Position numbers and translations under genes: made by a program. Below, one piece after another: positions 14,341 through 29,110 of a stretch of 64,000 nt of DNA. The stretch's first letter is position 1; the number at the start of each line of letters is the position of its first letter. This DNA is from Gymnogyps californianus (lineage: Eukaryota > Chordata > Aves > Accipitriformes > Cathartidae), in assembly GCF_018139145.2 (NCBI RefSeq), contig NC_059480.1:15934428-15998427 (forward strand), given 5' to 3'. A model generated the notes under the pieces. It was not told the origin of the DNA, did not search any database, and saw nothing but the letters and a program-made list of their open reading frames with translations.

Positions 14341-17300
14341 GAAGTTTTATGATGCACATTGGAGTCAAGAAAACAAAACACAGCCTTTCTAACTGTACAG
14401 GCGGCAAAGCGGTGCCACAAGATTGCCCAGGATTTCTCACGCATCAAGCAACTCCTTAGGGCGTCTGGGTGATACGTGGGCCTGTGGGAAACTCTCTCCC
14501 CCTCCGTCCCCTTTTGTAGGGTGAGAGGTGCTGCAAGCATGGGGAGAGGGCAGAGCTATTTTTCTGTTTCTCCTTCCTGCCAGCTCCAGGCAGCAAAGCC
14601 CAGCAAGCAGCATCTCCAGGCAGCATCCTCCGAGCCTGCCTTCCCACCTCCCTTGGGGATAGCATAGCTATGGCCCCTTCTTTGCTGGTTTGAGCTTTGG
14701 GCTCAATCATCCCTCAACGGAAAAGCTCTGCAGCGAGGGGGTACATTTGCTAAATCTTCATGCAGCACTTGAGCTCTCATTGCCAGCATGGGGAAGGTCT
14801 GGATTTTACTTCCAATGTTTCCCCTTTGCGGGTGCCCGCTCGGGAGCTGGCACAGCCCGTGGGGGCCAGGGAGAAGCCCCCGTGAAGGGGCACATGCTCA
14901 GCTGGTTTATGGAGTCATGTTTGCACCCAAATGAAATGCGCTCTGTGATTGTGGGCTCGCACATAATATTTATGCTATCCTCTGTTTCGCTCTGGGTGAG
15001 TATGCTGTAATTTTGGCTAATTACACAATATGTCAGGAATAATTGCAGGGTGTTCCTCAAAATAAATAATATATCTTGTGTGCTCTGCTATCCATACTTA
15101 TGAGCATGCTTTAACCTTCAGTAGCCAAGGCATTGACTGTGCTGGAAAATGACAGCTTAGGAGCTGTAGCTACAACTTCTTTTCCATTAAACTTCTCATT
15201 TTTTTAATTCCCTTACCTGAAAAAGCTCACCCTGCATAAATTCTGGAACAGCCCTACATCTCTCCTTTATGCTTTCCGTTCTTGTCAGGCTTTGGTTTTC
15301 TCCTCATCGAAGCTCAAGTCAATACAGGTGTAGAAGATTGCTCTTTAAAGGGAAACGTTTTGAAATTTTGACTGCTGGTAAAACACACTGGATCAACAGA
15401 GCAACACAAACCGTGTCCTGGGGGAGGCAAAGACAAACCCAGGAGTGTAGCTGTATGAAGAATTGATTTTTTTAGTTCTCTGGTCAAATAAAAGAAGTTT
15501 CTGGGGAGGAGGGGATTCAGATCCAATGCAATATTTCATTCTATTTAAAATGAAACTTTGGCTTTCATCTCCAACTCTTTTAACATCTTTTTTTTTTCAT
15601 TAAGTTTCCAAACAAAACATTGTCTCAAAAGAAAAAATCAAAACTTGTACTCTTTTCAGATCTCTTTTTTTTCCCTGTTAATGAGATGGAGGTTGTGTAT
15701 AGCTTCAGCTGCTCGTACTCTGAATTTTTTCGCAAAATATTCAGCTAGACAATTTCACCCAGAGATAGTCAGCAATTCTGTACCAAAATAACTGGTGGCA
15801 GTTAGGCCATCAGTCCTCTTCCACTTGCCATCTCATTGTTTTCACCTGCGGTGGTCTTTGGGGACCTCTTTTGGCCCTGCAGTGCTGGAGATGGCTGTCT
15901 TGTCCTTAGTTTGTGTGCAGAGCGGGTAGCTCATGTGTCACGTACATTAGTTTGGTATTTGCCTTCTAGGAAGACTCATCCAAGACTTTGGACCTCTTTA
16001 TCCTTGAGCCTTGGACCTTAAGTGGCTGTCACATGGGATCTGGAGCTTAGAGAGCGAGTGAGCTGCAGGGTGACTTCTCTAAGTCCTAACATCCATAGGC
16101 TCCTAGGAAAAGGTGATCTGGGAGAGTCATGTAGCAGTGGTCCCATGTTGCACCCCCCCATTTTCAATGCTTTATATGACTCCTTTCTTTGCCCCTTACC
16201 TCGGGCTTGTATTAACATCTGTGTACAGCTGATTCCTTGGATATGGGAGGGCCTGCATAAATGCCAGTGCCATGCAACCACATCCTTTCCACCTACTCTA
16301 CAAATGAGAAACAAGACTTGCCTGGAGGGACTCATCTTTGTAAGAGCAAAGCAGGCGTAGTGCAGAGCTTTGCACGTCTGCTCCTTGGTAGAGGGGTGCA
16401 GGCAGGCAGCTGTGCTCAGTGCTGGATGGCTAATTACTGTTCCTCGTTGCAGGCATCACCACAGGAAAGGAAATCACTTTTCTGGATGCTCTTTTTGTCT
16501 ACAAGGTGCCGTTCTGCTCTAGTGACTCACTGACGGTGACAGGAGGCGATTGCTTTGATGGGTGCTGTCATCGGCTTGAGCCCATCATCCCTCTGAGTTA
16601 GGGAAATGTAATTTTTGGAAGCTTGTCCTTCAAACGCAGAGACCATCCCTGTCAGCACAGCCTGTTATTTCATGTAATGCATCCTGGAAACACCAGTTGT
16701 CTCTCTGTAGTTATTAGCCCTGGGTGGAGATTTGCCCTTGAGATAAGTAAATACACGAGTGTGCCATGCAGCCCTATTGTCCCAGAGTCATTTTCTTCTC
16801 AAAATAAATTCCCTGTAATTGGAGGGTGATACTAACCCTGTAATCACATTGAACTGGAGCTGGGCATGGCCTTCATTCTGCATCATCGGGAAAGGAGCTG
16901 CGATCAGCTGTTTGGTGCCCCCAGAGTCACAGACCTCAGGAATAAATCTTAGCATCAGTCAGTCAGTCTGTTTACATCTCTCCATCCTACTCACAGGCTG
17001 GGTGATGTGCCTGTGTGTTAAGCTGAATGGCTGTATCTAAACTGAAGGGGTTTGTGGCAGCTTTGCAAGGTTGGGCCAGATGCCCGGCTTTGCTACAGAG
17101 CCCCTCCTAATGCTTGGGCAGCTGCCGTTGCCCACTGTGAGGTGACCTCTGTGCAGGCAGCCTGAGGAGGCATCCAAGTGCAAATGCCCACTGATGCTGC
17201 TCACCTCCCTTGGCTCTGCAGTTTTTGCCCTCTCCCTGCCTGTTACTCGGGATGCTACAGGCTGCATTGCCCAGTCCATCCAGGCCACCCGCTTGTAGCC

Positions 17301-20300
17301 TTCCTCGAGCAGAGCGTGTCCTTCTGCTCCAAACAATTTTGCTGAGGTTAGTCACAGAAGCCGTGGAAAATATTTTGTGGGGCTGGGAAACGTCCTTCCT
17401 GCCTCCGCCTGTGTGCTTTTCTGCACTCAGTGACTCCCGTGGCAGCTGAAAATGCTCAGCACTTTGCAGCAGGATTTCCTACCTCCGCACCCGAGTGACA
17501 CAGTTGGAGTGTCCTCCAGGATCCCTGCGTGTGGCTCAGGAGGCTTCGACCTGCTTCGTGCATGACTCACTGCAGGTGCTGTCACAGACACCCATGCGCC
17601 GCATCTGCTAAAGGCTCACGCTCTTCTGTGGTCACAGCTTGGAAGAGTTGGGCAAGGCATTCGGCTGGGGAAAAGGCACCCCTGGTCTTCAAGGGCAGCA
17701 GCTCCTGGCGCAGCTGCAAGTGCTGTTATTCCTGAGCTTCCCAGTTTGGGTGGATTCAGTGAATCATTGTAGTGAGTTGAGCTATTAAACTTATGCCAAC
17801 AGTGATGCATTTAATTGGAGATAGCCGCTTACTTCATCTTAAGTCCAAACACCCTGGAGAACTTCGCGGCTCCTGGCTGGGGAAAAAACCCAACATTTTT
17901 CTCCCTCAGCTTTTCATCTTCTCTTTCTCCCTGAGTTCTGTGCTGATGCCTGTCACCATAGTAATCTGCATGGAGCTCACTGATGCATTTTCGTGCCGAC
18001 TTAATACAAGCCTTCATTAATACTGTACTTCCGAAGGAGGGATTTCAGTGCCCTTCTCTGTCTGCCTGGGTTTGCAGTATTTGGCTCATCGAGTATTCTG
18101 GAACCCATCCTTTTCAGGAGAGGGGAACTGCAGTTTCTGCAGTGCCACTTTAAATGTGGAGTTAATCTAAGTAAATTAGGAGCAGTTTACGCTCTGACTT
18201 GAATGCTGGTTTTGGTGTGTTAAGGATTTGAGTGCTGGTTGGGTGAGTCATAAATCAACCTCCCATTATGACAGCTGCAGCCTGAATGGGGGAAAATAAG
18301 AATAATGGAATGTGTAAATTCTAGGCTAAAATGTTTAATTGCAATAAACAAATGTTTAAAGAACATTTAGGTGAAATACGCTCCTGAGATGTATTACAGT
18401 TCCCGTGTTTGCAGTCACATCCTCAGCAAAACTGTTGCACAGGCACAGAAGAGAGTCAGCCCAGCCATGGTTCAGATCAGGGCTGGAGGTGCTTTCTCCC
18501 TTTGCCAGGTCGAAGTCCCTAGCAGGTACCAGAGGGACTGTTTCGGGAGCCTGCCGCTGGCTATCTCTGACAGCCTTGCTGTGCTAAGACCAGGCAGAGG
18601 CATTGAGTCAGAGCGTGTCCTGCTGCAGAAAAAGAGAGCGAACAAATGGGCAACTCTCCTGTTGAAATCACGCAGTAGGTACCTTACTTCTACCTTGTTG
18701 CAGGTTGCTGAATATAAAATGGCTGCTTGCCCTCTGAGCTAGCAGGGTTCCCTGTCGTTTGACAGCTCGTTGTGCGGAGAAGAGTAACCCCAAGAGCTTC
18801 AGAGTTTATGCTGTAACCAACACAGGGTACCACTGGCACCCAGCACAGTAACTTCTGGAGTGGATTTAAAAGCAGTTCTGCACCAGCAACCTCAAGCGGA
18901 GGCCTGCCTGCCAACCAGAGCATCGCTATGAGTTGCAAGAATCCTTGGAGCCAGTGGCTCAAATCCCTGAAAGGTCACTAAGCCCTTCCTCTTTTCAAGA
19001 GATCATTGAAAAGCAGCCCCTCTGAGATCCCTGCTGTTAACTCGGAGAGTTCAGATTAAGGTGACTTCTATGAGGAGGGTCTTGCTGAGTCCCTTTAGAT
19101 TTCCGAGACCAAGGCAAAGTGGGGCCTGGCTTGCTGCAGCCTCAGGTCATCGTATTGCGATAATAAGAGGTGTTCTGTGAATTGCAAGAAACGAGGCCGT
19201 GGCAGACTGCCTTCCACGACGGAGTCTCAGCTGGAAGTCAGTGTTGTGCCCTATTCCTTGGTCCACCCGAGCTCAGGGTTTGGATCAAATTGAGCTACCC
19301 TGCAGTGCTTGATGGAGTGATACCCCCCTCACCCAGGGGTTTATGCTGCTGCATGTGGCCGCATCGTGTTTGTGCTCCTGCTCTGCTAATGGAAATAAGC
19401 AAGAGTTAGTGCCCTCAGTGGGGCTTTGCTAAATGCAGTGTTGGTGCATAACCTTACAGCTCCTCTCTGTCTTAAGGGGAGTTATTCTGCTTGTGTGTTC
19501 TCCATTTTCCAATTAATGGGGTGAGTTCAGTATTCACCTTAAATAGTAGAACTAAAAGAAAAGGTCATTAAAGAGCCAGTGATATTTCTGATAAGCATTT
19601 CTGCCAGTGTCCCTGCCAGAGGACACTCTTGCTCCTATGCCCATAGCACACAGCAAATACCTTCAGCAATGCCTGTGGTTTGAGGGTGAGGGCTGTGACT
19701 CTGCAGAGTAGCTGATTTGGACATGATCTCCTGGCCTTCTGTGAGTGTGTCCCTGGAGATCAAACAAAGTATGTGTGAGCACCCTGCCACTATCATGTCC
19801 TTGGCAAGCCCTAGGAGAGTGAAAATCACTGTGTAGCTGTACAATAAGGCAGGAAGCACAGCAGCTGATGGTGAACTGAGATGACTTTAAGGCTCAGCAG
19901 CAGGACAGCTGAAATGAATAATGGCAGCATCACGTTACCATTTAAGTAGAGACAAGGAGATTAGCAATCAGATCATGATTTAGTTAGCCTCAGCTGTGTC
20001 AAAGGGCTCAGAAAGTTAAAAGCAGGGCAGGCAGAACTGGTGAGTTTGGCCTGTGGAAAGGGGAGCAAGCAGGATGCCATTCAGGGGATGTGTAGTGAGT
20101 TGGTCACTGGATGACTGTTCTAAGAAGGGTGATCAGCTGAGAATGGTGTCTTCACCCTAGGGAAAACCCCCAGCCTGGCAGATGCTGCAGACTGGGAACA
20201 GAGCCATGGCTTAGCTCTTGCTCCCTATTATTCTTACTGGTCTGTTCTGCACTGTGACTGTGCCCATTAGGGATGCTTCCTGGGCATGATCTTCTCCTGC

Positions 20301-21040
20301 ATCTTCTGGGAGCACCATATTTGAAGGATTTGAGCTCACTGCATCTGCATAAGGTGAGGGTCCACTGAGCTTTCTCCACCACCTTCCAGCCCCGAGCAGC
20401 TGTGTATAAGCAACCAGAACAGGATCTTTAAAGTAAGCATCCTAAAGTATAACAGTACTGTTTAGAAAATAAGAGTGAAAATATCCCTTTGCATATTGCA
20501 TGGGAATCCTAATAGCATGGGGTCTGCACTGGGAATACACACTGCATGGAAATCTCTTGTGTTTAGTTGGTACTTTGGGATCAAGGCAGTCATAACTTCT
20601 TTCTTAAATCCATTCTGAAGTACTTGACTTTGTGTTTAGGGAGACGCTAAGTTGGTGCTGAAGTCTTGTCCACATCAGTTCCATTTCTGCTGCTCCTACA
20701 GCAAAATAGAAGTGTACGGAGGAGCCTGAGTGGGAGGAATAGGTTTATCCCAAGTGCTTTTTGTGGTATTGCTACTTTAAACCAAGAGGATCTGAGTCCC
20801 CCTTGCTACACAAGGATGAGGTTAGAGAGTAGGTTTGAGTTTGATTCCTGGTAAATTCTGTGAATTACAGAAAGAAAATGCTCATGGCAGGGTTTGTGCT
20901 TATCTGTGCTGCATTTTTTTCTTTTTTTATGGTTTGCTTCTTTCTCTTATTGATTATAGCCTGGAGCAGTATCATTGAGGGAACTTTAGACAAATAAAAG
21001 TATCAAGGTTGTGGAGTATTATTTTAATTCCTGCTCCCCG

Positions 21041-21061
21041 CCCCCCCCCCCCCCCCCCCCC
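21041..21061. repeat. 21-base poly-C tract
   Basis: This is an uninterrupted run of 21 C, preceded by ccccg, in intron 1. The complementary strand is an uninterrupted G-run. Its length in the assembly may be unreliable. Confidence 0.85.
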
Positions 21062-24000
21062 GTGCTCCAGTAAGCACTGGGAATATTGCCTGCTGCAAAG
21101 GGTTGTTCTCTTTCTTTTTTTACTGCAAAACTGTGAAAAGTTCTCAGTCTATTTCATTGTCTTTCTACCTTCTGTTCTGACTTACCACGGTGTCCCACCA
21201 TCCTTAATTGACAAGGAAACCTACTGGTTTTGAGATTTTTCTACAAGCTGAGGTTTTCAGCATGATTGCTGCAGCATAAGGGATAGCAATGCTGGAAGAC
21301 TGTGATAAAATTGCTCTGTAGATGGAAAGAAGTGATGTTAAAATATATGATACAACAAAAGTAGGGAGTCTCTTAAGTCATGTGCAGAGTTTTGCCTCTG
21401 GGCTAGCAGGAAAAATCCTGTCCTGTGATTACACAGTTCCCTCTTCAGGTAATAACTCTGTAGTGAGCTTTGGGGAGAAAGATGGGTAAATTCTTGTTCA
21501 TTGTTAAAAGCTGCTTTCACCTAAGATTGTCTGTAGGCCTCCCAGCCACACTGCTTGCTGTATTAATGACAAATCCCAATATCCCACTTTATGCCCAGAC
21601 ATGAGTCAGGAGGTTCCCTGGTGGGAAGCAGCTACTCTGTCAGCTGTTGTTACCAGTGTAGCTGTTTGTGTTCGAGCTGGTCCCTTTGCAATCAGTGGAA
21701 AGATGCAGGTGGTTTCAGGACCCTATGGACCTGGCCTGGCTTGCCTGTTGACTTTTGGGATGCAAAGGGAGCCCAGTTTGGGTGTAGAGATTGCTGTACC
21801 AGGTGAGACAAATCACCCATTGCCCAGGCAACTCCCTAACCCTCCTAGGCTGTGCTCTGTGTTAGAGGAGACAACTCAGTGCTGGCTGCGCACGTCTCTA
21901 CGCTGCTTTTTTATTTAGTTCAGGTAGGTACCCAAAGGTGCAGCTGCTCACCAGTGCTTCTCTCCTGTAGAAAGAGACCCAAGGAAATGCAGAAACCAGG
22001 GAAGGAGAGATCTGTATGTCTCCAAAGTGCTTTCTGACCCTTGGGTGTCTGGAAATGGCATTTGTTTGCTGGTGCTGCAGGGCATCCTAAATCAGTCTGG
22101 GGAGCAGGGATGCTCCTGCAGAAGAGGATCTGTACAGCGAGGAGAGACAGGAACACTGCTGCTGTCAGACTGTGTTAAGGCCAGGAGGAGGTGGTTTTGT
22201 GTATGGCTGAGAGCTCTCCACTTCATTCCCTTTGAGTTTTACTTTGAGTTTGGGCGTGAGCCTCAAACTTCAGCAAAACTAGGTCAAGTCAGAAAAAAAA
22301 GCACATGTAAGATAAGATTTCTCCTCCAACCTGTCCCTAGGCAGGCATTGACTCAGAAAAGCCTGGGATTATGAAGAGGCCAGTTGTTAAAGTTTGAATC
22401 AGACCTGACTGTGTGTCTATGTCAGATCAGTAACAAAAAGGGACCCAGAGGCTTTACCCTGTGTTTTACTGTGGTGACACTTAGCCTTCTGGTGCAGTGG
22501 TGTTTGCATCCATAGTAAAGATGCAGGGGCACCTCAGGGGATATTGGGTGCTGTTCTGATAAATGCTAAAAATGACATGAAGCTCCTAATGATGAGCAGA
22601 TTTGCTCTATATTTTACTTAGTAGGCTATTTAGTAAAAGTCGGAGAGGTTTTCATGTTGTTCCAAAATGATTTGTGTGATTGAAGTATAGTTTGCACCCC
22701 AAAGAAGGAGGAAAGGGCCTTCTATCCTGTAGCTAAATCATCTTCCTAAGAAAGGGGAAAAGGTCAGGGTTGTTTTATATCTCCACCGCTCTTATCCTTG
22801 AGGGGCTTTAAGACAAGATCTCCCCGCTTCCCCAGCACACAAAGCCTCAGGCTGCAGGAGCATGTTCTGAATCTCTCATGCTGGGAGCTCTTCCATTTTG
22901 TGCAAAGTACTTGAAAGTTAAAATTTAACCAGAGAGTAAAAATGAGGCCAAGACTCATTCAGAGACTGAAATATAGGTGTCTCATATCAGAGAGTGCCTA
23001 TTAGTGCCTTTACTATTGTGATATCAGATAAAAGGGAGGAAGGGGACAGGCTCAAGGAGGGCGGTGCAGTCATATGTGCATGAGAATACAGCTTGTCATT
23101 TCCTTTAGCTTTGATGTGCTTGTTAGAAAAGCAAGTTAAATCGAGCTTCTGCATTCAACAAAATAGGTAATTCATTTTGGTAAGAAGAAAGCAAAACACT
23201 TAGCTCAATCTAAGTCTCAATTTGACATACGTTGGCTTGGCCGACATTAGCTCTTAGTAGATGGCCAGTACAATTGTACTTATTTACTGTCCCAGAGTTG
23301 TCTTGCTGGGAGAAAGCCTGCCTGCAGTCTACAACACTCTTGTTGCTATGAAATCACTTTTTTAAGGTGGCATAGAAACCAGCTGATACTGATTTACTCA
23401 GTGGCTTTTGTAGCTATGAAATAGTACCTGACTCTCCCCCGGCTGGTGGAGAGGTTGCTGAAGCTGAAATCCTTTGCGCCTGCAGCCTGCCTGCAGCCAA
23501 GGTCCCCGCTTGCTGCAGGGGGGGTTGCCTGTGCAGAAGCGCAGGCTGAGTGCCGTCCTCAAATGGAAGTTGTACAGTGCGGTGCAAAATTGTTAGAGAC
23601 GGGGGGTCCTAATGGAAACACTTAACACACAACACGACCGGAGTTATATAATGACTATGGCTTATTAAACAGCCTCACTAGAGGCATGGAAGATGGGAGG
23701 CTGACGAGATTTTGGTATGCTACACTGGATTTTTTCCTGTCTATTGAGCCAGCAATAACTAGGTTTTATTTATTTACTTTTGGTGGGCGGTCACATAAAA
23801 CTACAAACTCCTGTCACACAAGGAAGATCTCTCTCATCCAGCTAGTGTGTCTGTTCACGTGTAGCCAGCTAGCTTGCTTTTCAGAAGCAATGCCTGTGAC
23901 AAATTGTAAGACTTGCATGATTAAAATTGAATTTATTTTTTACCACTTAATTTGTGTTTGATTGGTTGGATGGCAGGGAGACAGGTGGTAATGCTGCAGA

Positions 24001-24728
24001 CCTCTGTCATGGGAAGTTCAAATTGTTTCTGCTTTTTTTGTTTTCCTTTTCCTCTTCAGCACAGGTATAAAATGTTGCAGAGGCAATACGGCAGCCCCTA
24101 GCCAGTCCGTGGCTGGCTCATGATGTACAGGGGCTGGGAAAGGACCCTGCTAGAGGCAAAGAGTGATTCTCATCTACCAGAGTATGTGGCACGTGTTTTG
24201 GGAGGGAGGAACATGCGGGACTTTAAAACAGAGGCGTTTTAAGGTGCCCATAAATGCTTCAGAGGTCATTTTTGGAGGTGTCTTGCATCTGTTCCTTTCA
24301 GGATTTTGCTCCCCGAGTCCCACACAGTTGGACTCATGCAGCCTGATTCAGCACTCACTTACTTTGGTTTTACACCACTATAATACCAGTGATTTAAATA
24401 GATTTTCATTGGCATAAAACTGGAACTGCACGACAGTGAATCAGCCATACGGAAAGTAAGGTAGTTGGCTTCACAGGCAGAATAAGAAACAATAAGCAAA
24501 TGCTTTGCAACACTGCTAGCAGATATTCTTCTGAACGAGTGGCATATTCAGAATACATAAGATGTCTAAAGACTTTCACTTGGTAGGTAACTTTCAGTGA
24601 AGTGATGTTCCATAAATCTGTTACGTTCTGCTGCACCAACTATGCATTGCATTTTACCTGCTCATCTGATCTCAATTTTATTTGCCTGTACATCTATGTA
24701 TATATGAATATTTTACAACCACGCTTGA

Positions 24729-24977
<249 letters not shown>

Positions 24978-26754
24978 TAGCCTGTTTTGCAACCCAATTA
25001 CAATCAAATGCATCACCTAGTGGGTCTCACTTGTGCAGCTTTATTTCTGAAAAGATCAAATTAGGAAGAAGCCAGCTGTTTTCTGCACATTTTTTCTATC
25101 TATCTTCCCCTTTAAATCTTGCCTGTATAACTTCGTATGTTTCCTCTCCGATCTTCTTCCCTCCTGCCCCGATTCTGTAACTGCCATCTGGGTGGGGTGG
25201 AGAATAAAACCCATGATTTGAATTGCTGCCAGAAGAGAAAGGAGATTATATTTATACACATGCCACGTGGGTAAAGGATATGGGGAATTCTCTCTCCAAG
25301 GAGAAGAGGAGAAAATTGTTTTCAGTATTTTATCCTGAAAAATTCAGCAAGCATCAGGAATTTCCAGGCTGGAGAAGACCAGCTGTTCACTAAAGTCTAG
25401 TGCTTTGAGGCTAGTGCAAAGAATGAGGGTATTGAATGACCTTTCCAAAGGAGGTCATCTTCCAAAACCCTATTCAAAGGGGTTGGATTCATGCTGTCCA
25501 ACAAAGGACAACAAAGTGCAGCAGAGCTGCGCAGGTTTAAAAATGATGCTCATGTGCAGGAGCCATATTGGTTTAAACAAATGCAAAGCAGTAGCCAATC
25601 TTCCTTTTGCAAAAGAAGTAGTTTTGTCAATACCAAAGCTCCTCAAAAGGTTAAAAAAGGTGCAGGATATTTTCTACAGTGTCTCTTCATTTCATAGGTG
25701 TCAGATTGATGCTTCTGAGCGGGCAGTAATAAGCTCAGATCCTTGGTGCTACAAACTGCATCAACAGACTAGGACTCAAGTCTTGATTTGTGTCATCCTG
25801 TGTTGCTTTGAGGCTCCTGGTGCCACTGCTGAAGGGACATATCTGGCCTGTCCAGCATGGAAGGTGTCTTCCCAGTCATTACTAGAGATGAACAGAAGTT
25901 CGTCTGTGTGGTAAGACTGATGGAAGCAAACTTCATGTACTGTGAAAGGAGGAACCTACTTAATTTGGAGACAAATCTTCTAACTCAAAGAAGCTCCTAG
26001 CTGGATCGAAGGAATCCTTCCTTCAGGAAGACAGGGCCTGGGCTGCAGGTGAGGGGTGTCTGCAGTGCTGCAGCACACGTAGCAGGGCATTGACATTGTC
26101 CTGTGAAGATGCACTTGGACAAGGGTGCAAGGTGGCTGCAGCCCCACATCTATGGTGTTTGCCCCATCCCCAAGAAGCTGGCAGAGTGCTGTGGCAGGAG
26201 CGTTGTGTGTGGTGGGGCTGCTCTGCTGCAGCCAGCTCAGGGCTGGGGTCCATGCATGAGAGGAGCTTTGGGAAGATGGCAACTGAAATTGCAGGAGGCT
26301 GGCAAAGCCCTTGTGAGATGACCCAACAGGCTGCAGTCATCAGAAACGTGGCCTGTAGCAGATATGAGTGTCAGGTTTTAGTCCCCTTTTTTCGTATGCT
26401 GGTGTTGAACAAATGAAATATCACAAATTGCAATGGCACACCTTCTATTTTATGTTGGAGCAGGAGAATCTGTGGAACTCCACATGTGCACTTTCACTCA
26501 GTGAGAGACTGAGCAGGTCTCTTCCTGCAAGAGAGTCTGGCCTTGTGATTTTCTCAGGCAGACACCAACACATGGGATGAGTTCAGTGGACTTTAGTGGG
26601 TGAGTAATGACCCAGTGTTGGGTCATATTAGCTGCTCTTTCTCAAAGAAAGAAGACATAGGGTATTCTCAATCTGCAGAAAATCCCATTGGAGGCCTATC
26701 TGTCAACGACATAGGAAGAGCTGCTAGAGACGACAGGGATTCATTACCCTCATC

Positions 26755-26830
26755 TATCAGTGAGGACTGAACAACAAAGTAATGGGCTTAAGTGGAAGCA
26801 GGGATGAATTTAGGTAAACAGCAGAGGAAA
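26755..26830 (+). mobile_element. Short CR1-like LINE relic
   Basis: The segment contains aacaaagtaatgggcttaag and then a diverged form of the CR1 piece 'gggagattTAGGTtaga'. The match is short and comes from memory of the CR1 3' region, so the call is tentative. Confidence 0.35.
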
Positions 26831-28664
26831 ATAAAATGTAAGAGCAGTTCTGCAGTATTTCAGGCTGGCAGGGGAGATGAGGGAGGCTGCTGCTGGCTGC
26901 ACCTTGGTGGGTGCAGCGGAACCTCCTGAGTCCCCATGACTGAGGTTGGGCCACAATCTCCCAAACAGCTCTTACTTATGTATCCCACTGGAAACATAAG
27001 AGATTGGTTTGGCAAGGTGCTGAGTGCTTGTGAGCCACTTCCACCCAGTCTTTTTAATTGGAAATAGATGGGCTGAAGGGCACTTCTAGAGTGTAAATTT
27101 ATCTGGTGAGATGGCAGCCCTGCCTTGGCAGCTTGGTGGGACAGGAGGTATCTAGCTGAAGTGTGCCAAGCCACTTGCTCAAAGTCATGGGCTATGTTGG
27201 AAAGTTTAGTGAAGTTTTTGAGAGAAGATTGAAGCCAAAGAATTTGCCATCCGCTGATCTTGGGATATCAAAAGAGGAAAAAATCCAACCTCATAATATT
27301 TGGCTCCTAAAAATGAAATGGAGAATGTGCTTTATTCAGTTTTAACGTTTTACCACATGCTCTCCTTTATAAATCTTCAGTGTGAGTCAACATTTTATAT
27401 TATATGAAGCTTCCAGTTATAGCTTCAAAACAAAATCACATTTTTCACTTTGGAAATGCCAAAATAAAGCATACTGACTATTGTTCCTTTTCTATTCCTC
27501 CAAACATCTCAATTTTTGACCAGAAAAAAAGTCAAAGCTCAGAAGTTTAAGTGAACAGCTTACGGATTTACTTCACTGATATTTTGTTTTAAAATACTTC
27601 TCCAGAAGATTCCTGACCAGCCAGTCAGAAGGCTGTGCAGTATTTCTGTGCAAGGGCAAAACTCATCAAAGACTAGATAAATAATATTTCCCTATCCCTA
27701 GAGAGGACTTGATTGACTCGCATCCACTGGCAGAGAAGGGCAATCTTGATGGCCACAGCAGGATCTTTCCCACCCTGGATGACCATCCAGTCTCCATGCA
27801 GAAGCCATCTTAGCACAGTTAAGTACACAGTGTTCCATACATCGCTCTGTGTTCTGTAGCCACACACTGATTATTCAAATTAGCATTATGAAAAGAAGCT
27901 TAACTTTCATGGAATACATTAGATTGGTTTACTCTGGCAAAATAAACATTTAAAATGAGACACGACATGTCCCTCAGATATGTCTGATGCAATTAAAAGT
28001 TCTAATAAAAATCCAGTTATTTATATAAGAAGAACTGCTAATATTTAAGCAATTTTTAAATTAATTATCTGGTGCCCATTTTATGTGTGTTCTTGAGAGA
28101 CTGATGGCATTCATTTTCCACCTCCTCTCACTTAAAGAAAAAAACCCCCAGAAGCCAAGTTCTAATGGCATTTGAATGGGCACCCAGCCAGCTTCCCGCA
28201 AAACAGCGCCTGGGACATCTGTTCCTTATACCATACAGTTAAAGGCATGCCATCTTAATGTAAGCAAGAAGACAGATTCTCTGCCTACTTGCGTTGAGAT
28301 ATATGAAAAATTTTCTTTTAATTGGAGTGCAGTTTCATGGTGTACCGGGCCCTTGTTTGTGTTCTTAGTAATGTTATATATGAGCCTGAATTTGGGGCAG
28401 TATCTTTTCCTTCCAACTCCAGTGATCTCAAATGGTCTTTCAGGGCTGACTGTTGCTGTCAGTGCTTGCATCATTATTGCTCTTTCCTGGGCTGAGCAGG
28501 GTTAACACCCCTTCTTCATGAGAGCAACTGGAGCTCGTTTGCCAGCATAATCCTGCTGAACATCTGAAAAGCCTCAGCAAATGGACAGTACATAAAGGAT
28601 AGGTCAACTGTACTGACCAGGTGGAAACAGCCCAGCATATCTAGGACGTTGTTTGGGGCTTTCC

Positions 28665-29110
28665 GGCCAGAAACACAGAAAGATTAAGAATAGGGAAACC
28701 TCTGAAGGTCTCCAGTCCAACATCCTGCTTGGAGCTGGGTTATCTTAAGCTGCACAGAGCCTTGTCTAGTTGTTTCAAATGTCTCCAGGAATGAGCTGTT
28801 CCATAGCTTCATAACCTCTCTGGTTCCAGTGCTGCACTATCCTCATTGTAGAGAATTTTCTTTATATCCAGTCATAATTTCTTTCTGAGGCTTTTTTGTC
28901 TAGTGCACTTTTGTCTAGTGCCTCTTGTCCTTTCATTGTGTTCCTCTGAGAAGAGTCAGTCTCTGGCTTTCCTTTCTTTGAGCTAAGCAAACCCAGTTCC
29001 CTCAGTTTCTTCTCTCATATATGTTGCACCACAGCATCTTGATCATCTTAGCAGCCCTCCTCACTCCTCTCAGGATCTTAAGCCTCCCCATCTCATGGTG
29101 CACCGAGGCT
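28665..29110 (-). mobile_element. CR1 LINE 3'-end fragment
   Basis: Read on the + strand, this is the reverse complement of a CR1 3' region. It has 'acctctgaaggtctccagtc' then 'caacatcctgcttggag', a segment like 'tccatagcttcataacctct', 'gcctcttgtcctttcattgt', 'ctctgagaagagtcagtctc' and 'ttgatcatcttagcagccct'. The order and spacing agree with remembered avian CR1. The fragment covers about 440 bases, is diverged, and has lost its terminal short repeats. It contains a small internal duplication of ttttgtctagtgc near 28895-28920. Confidence 0.82.

Noticed and set aside
26090..26416. Open frames at 26.1-26.4 kb considered as a possible processed pseudogene.
   Set aside because: No recognisable protein, no poly(A) tail and no target-site duplication were seen.
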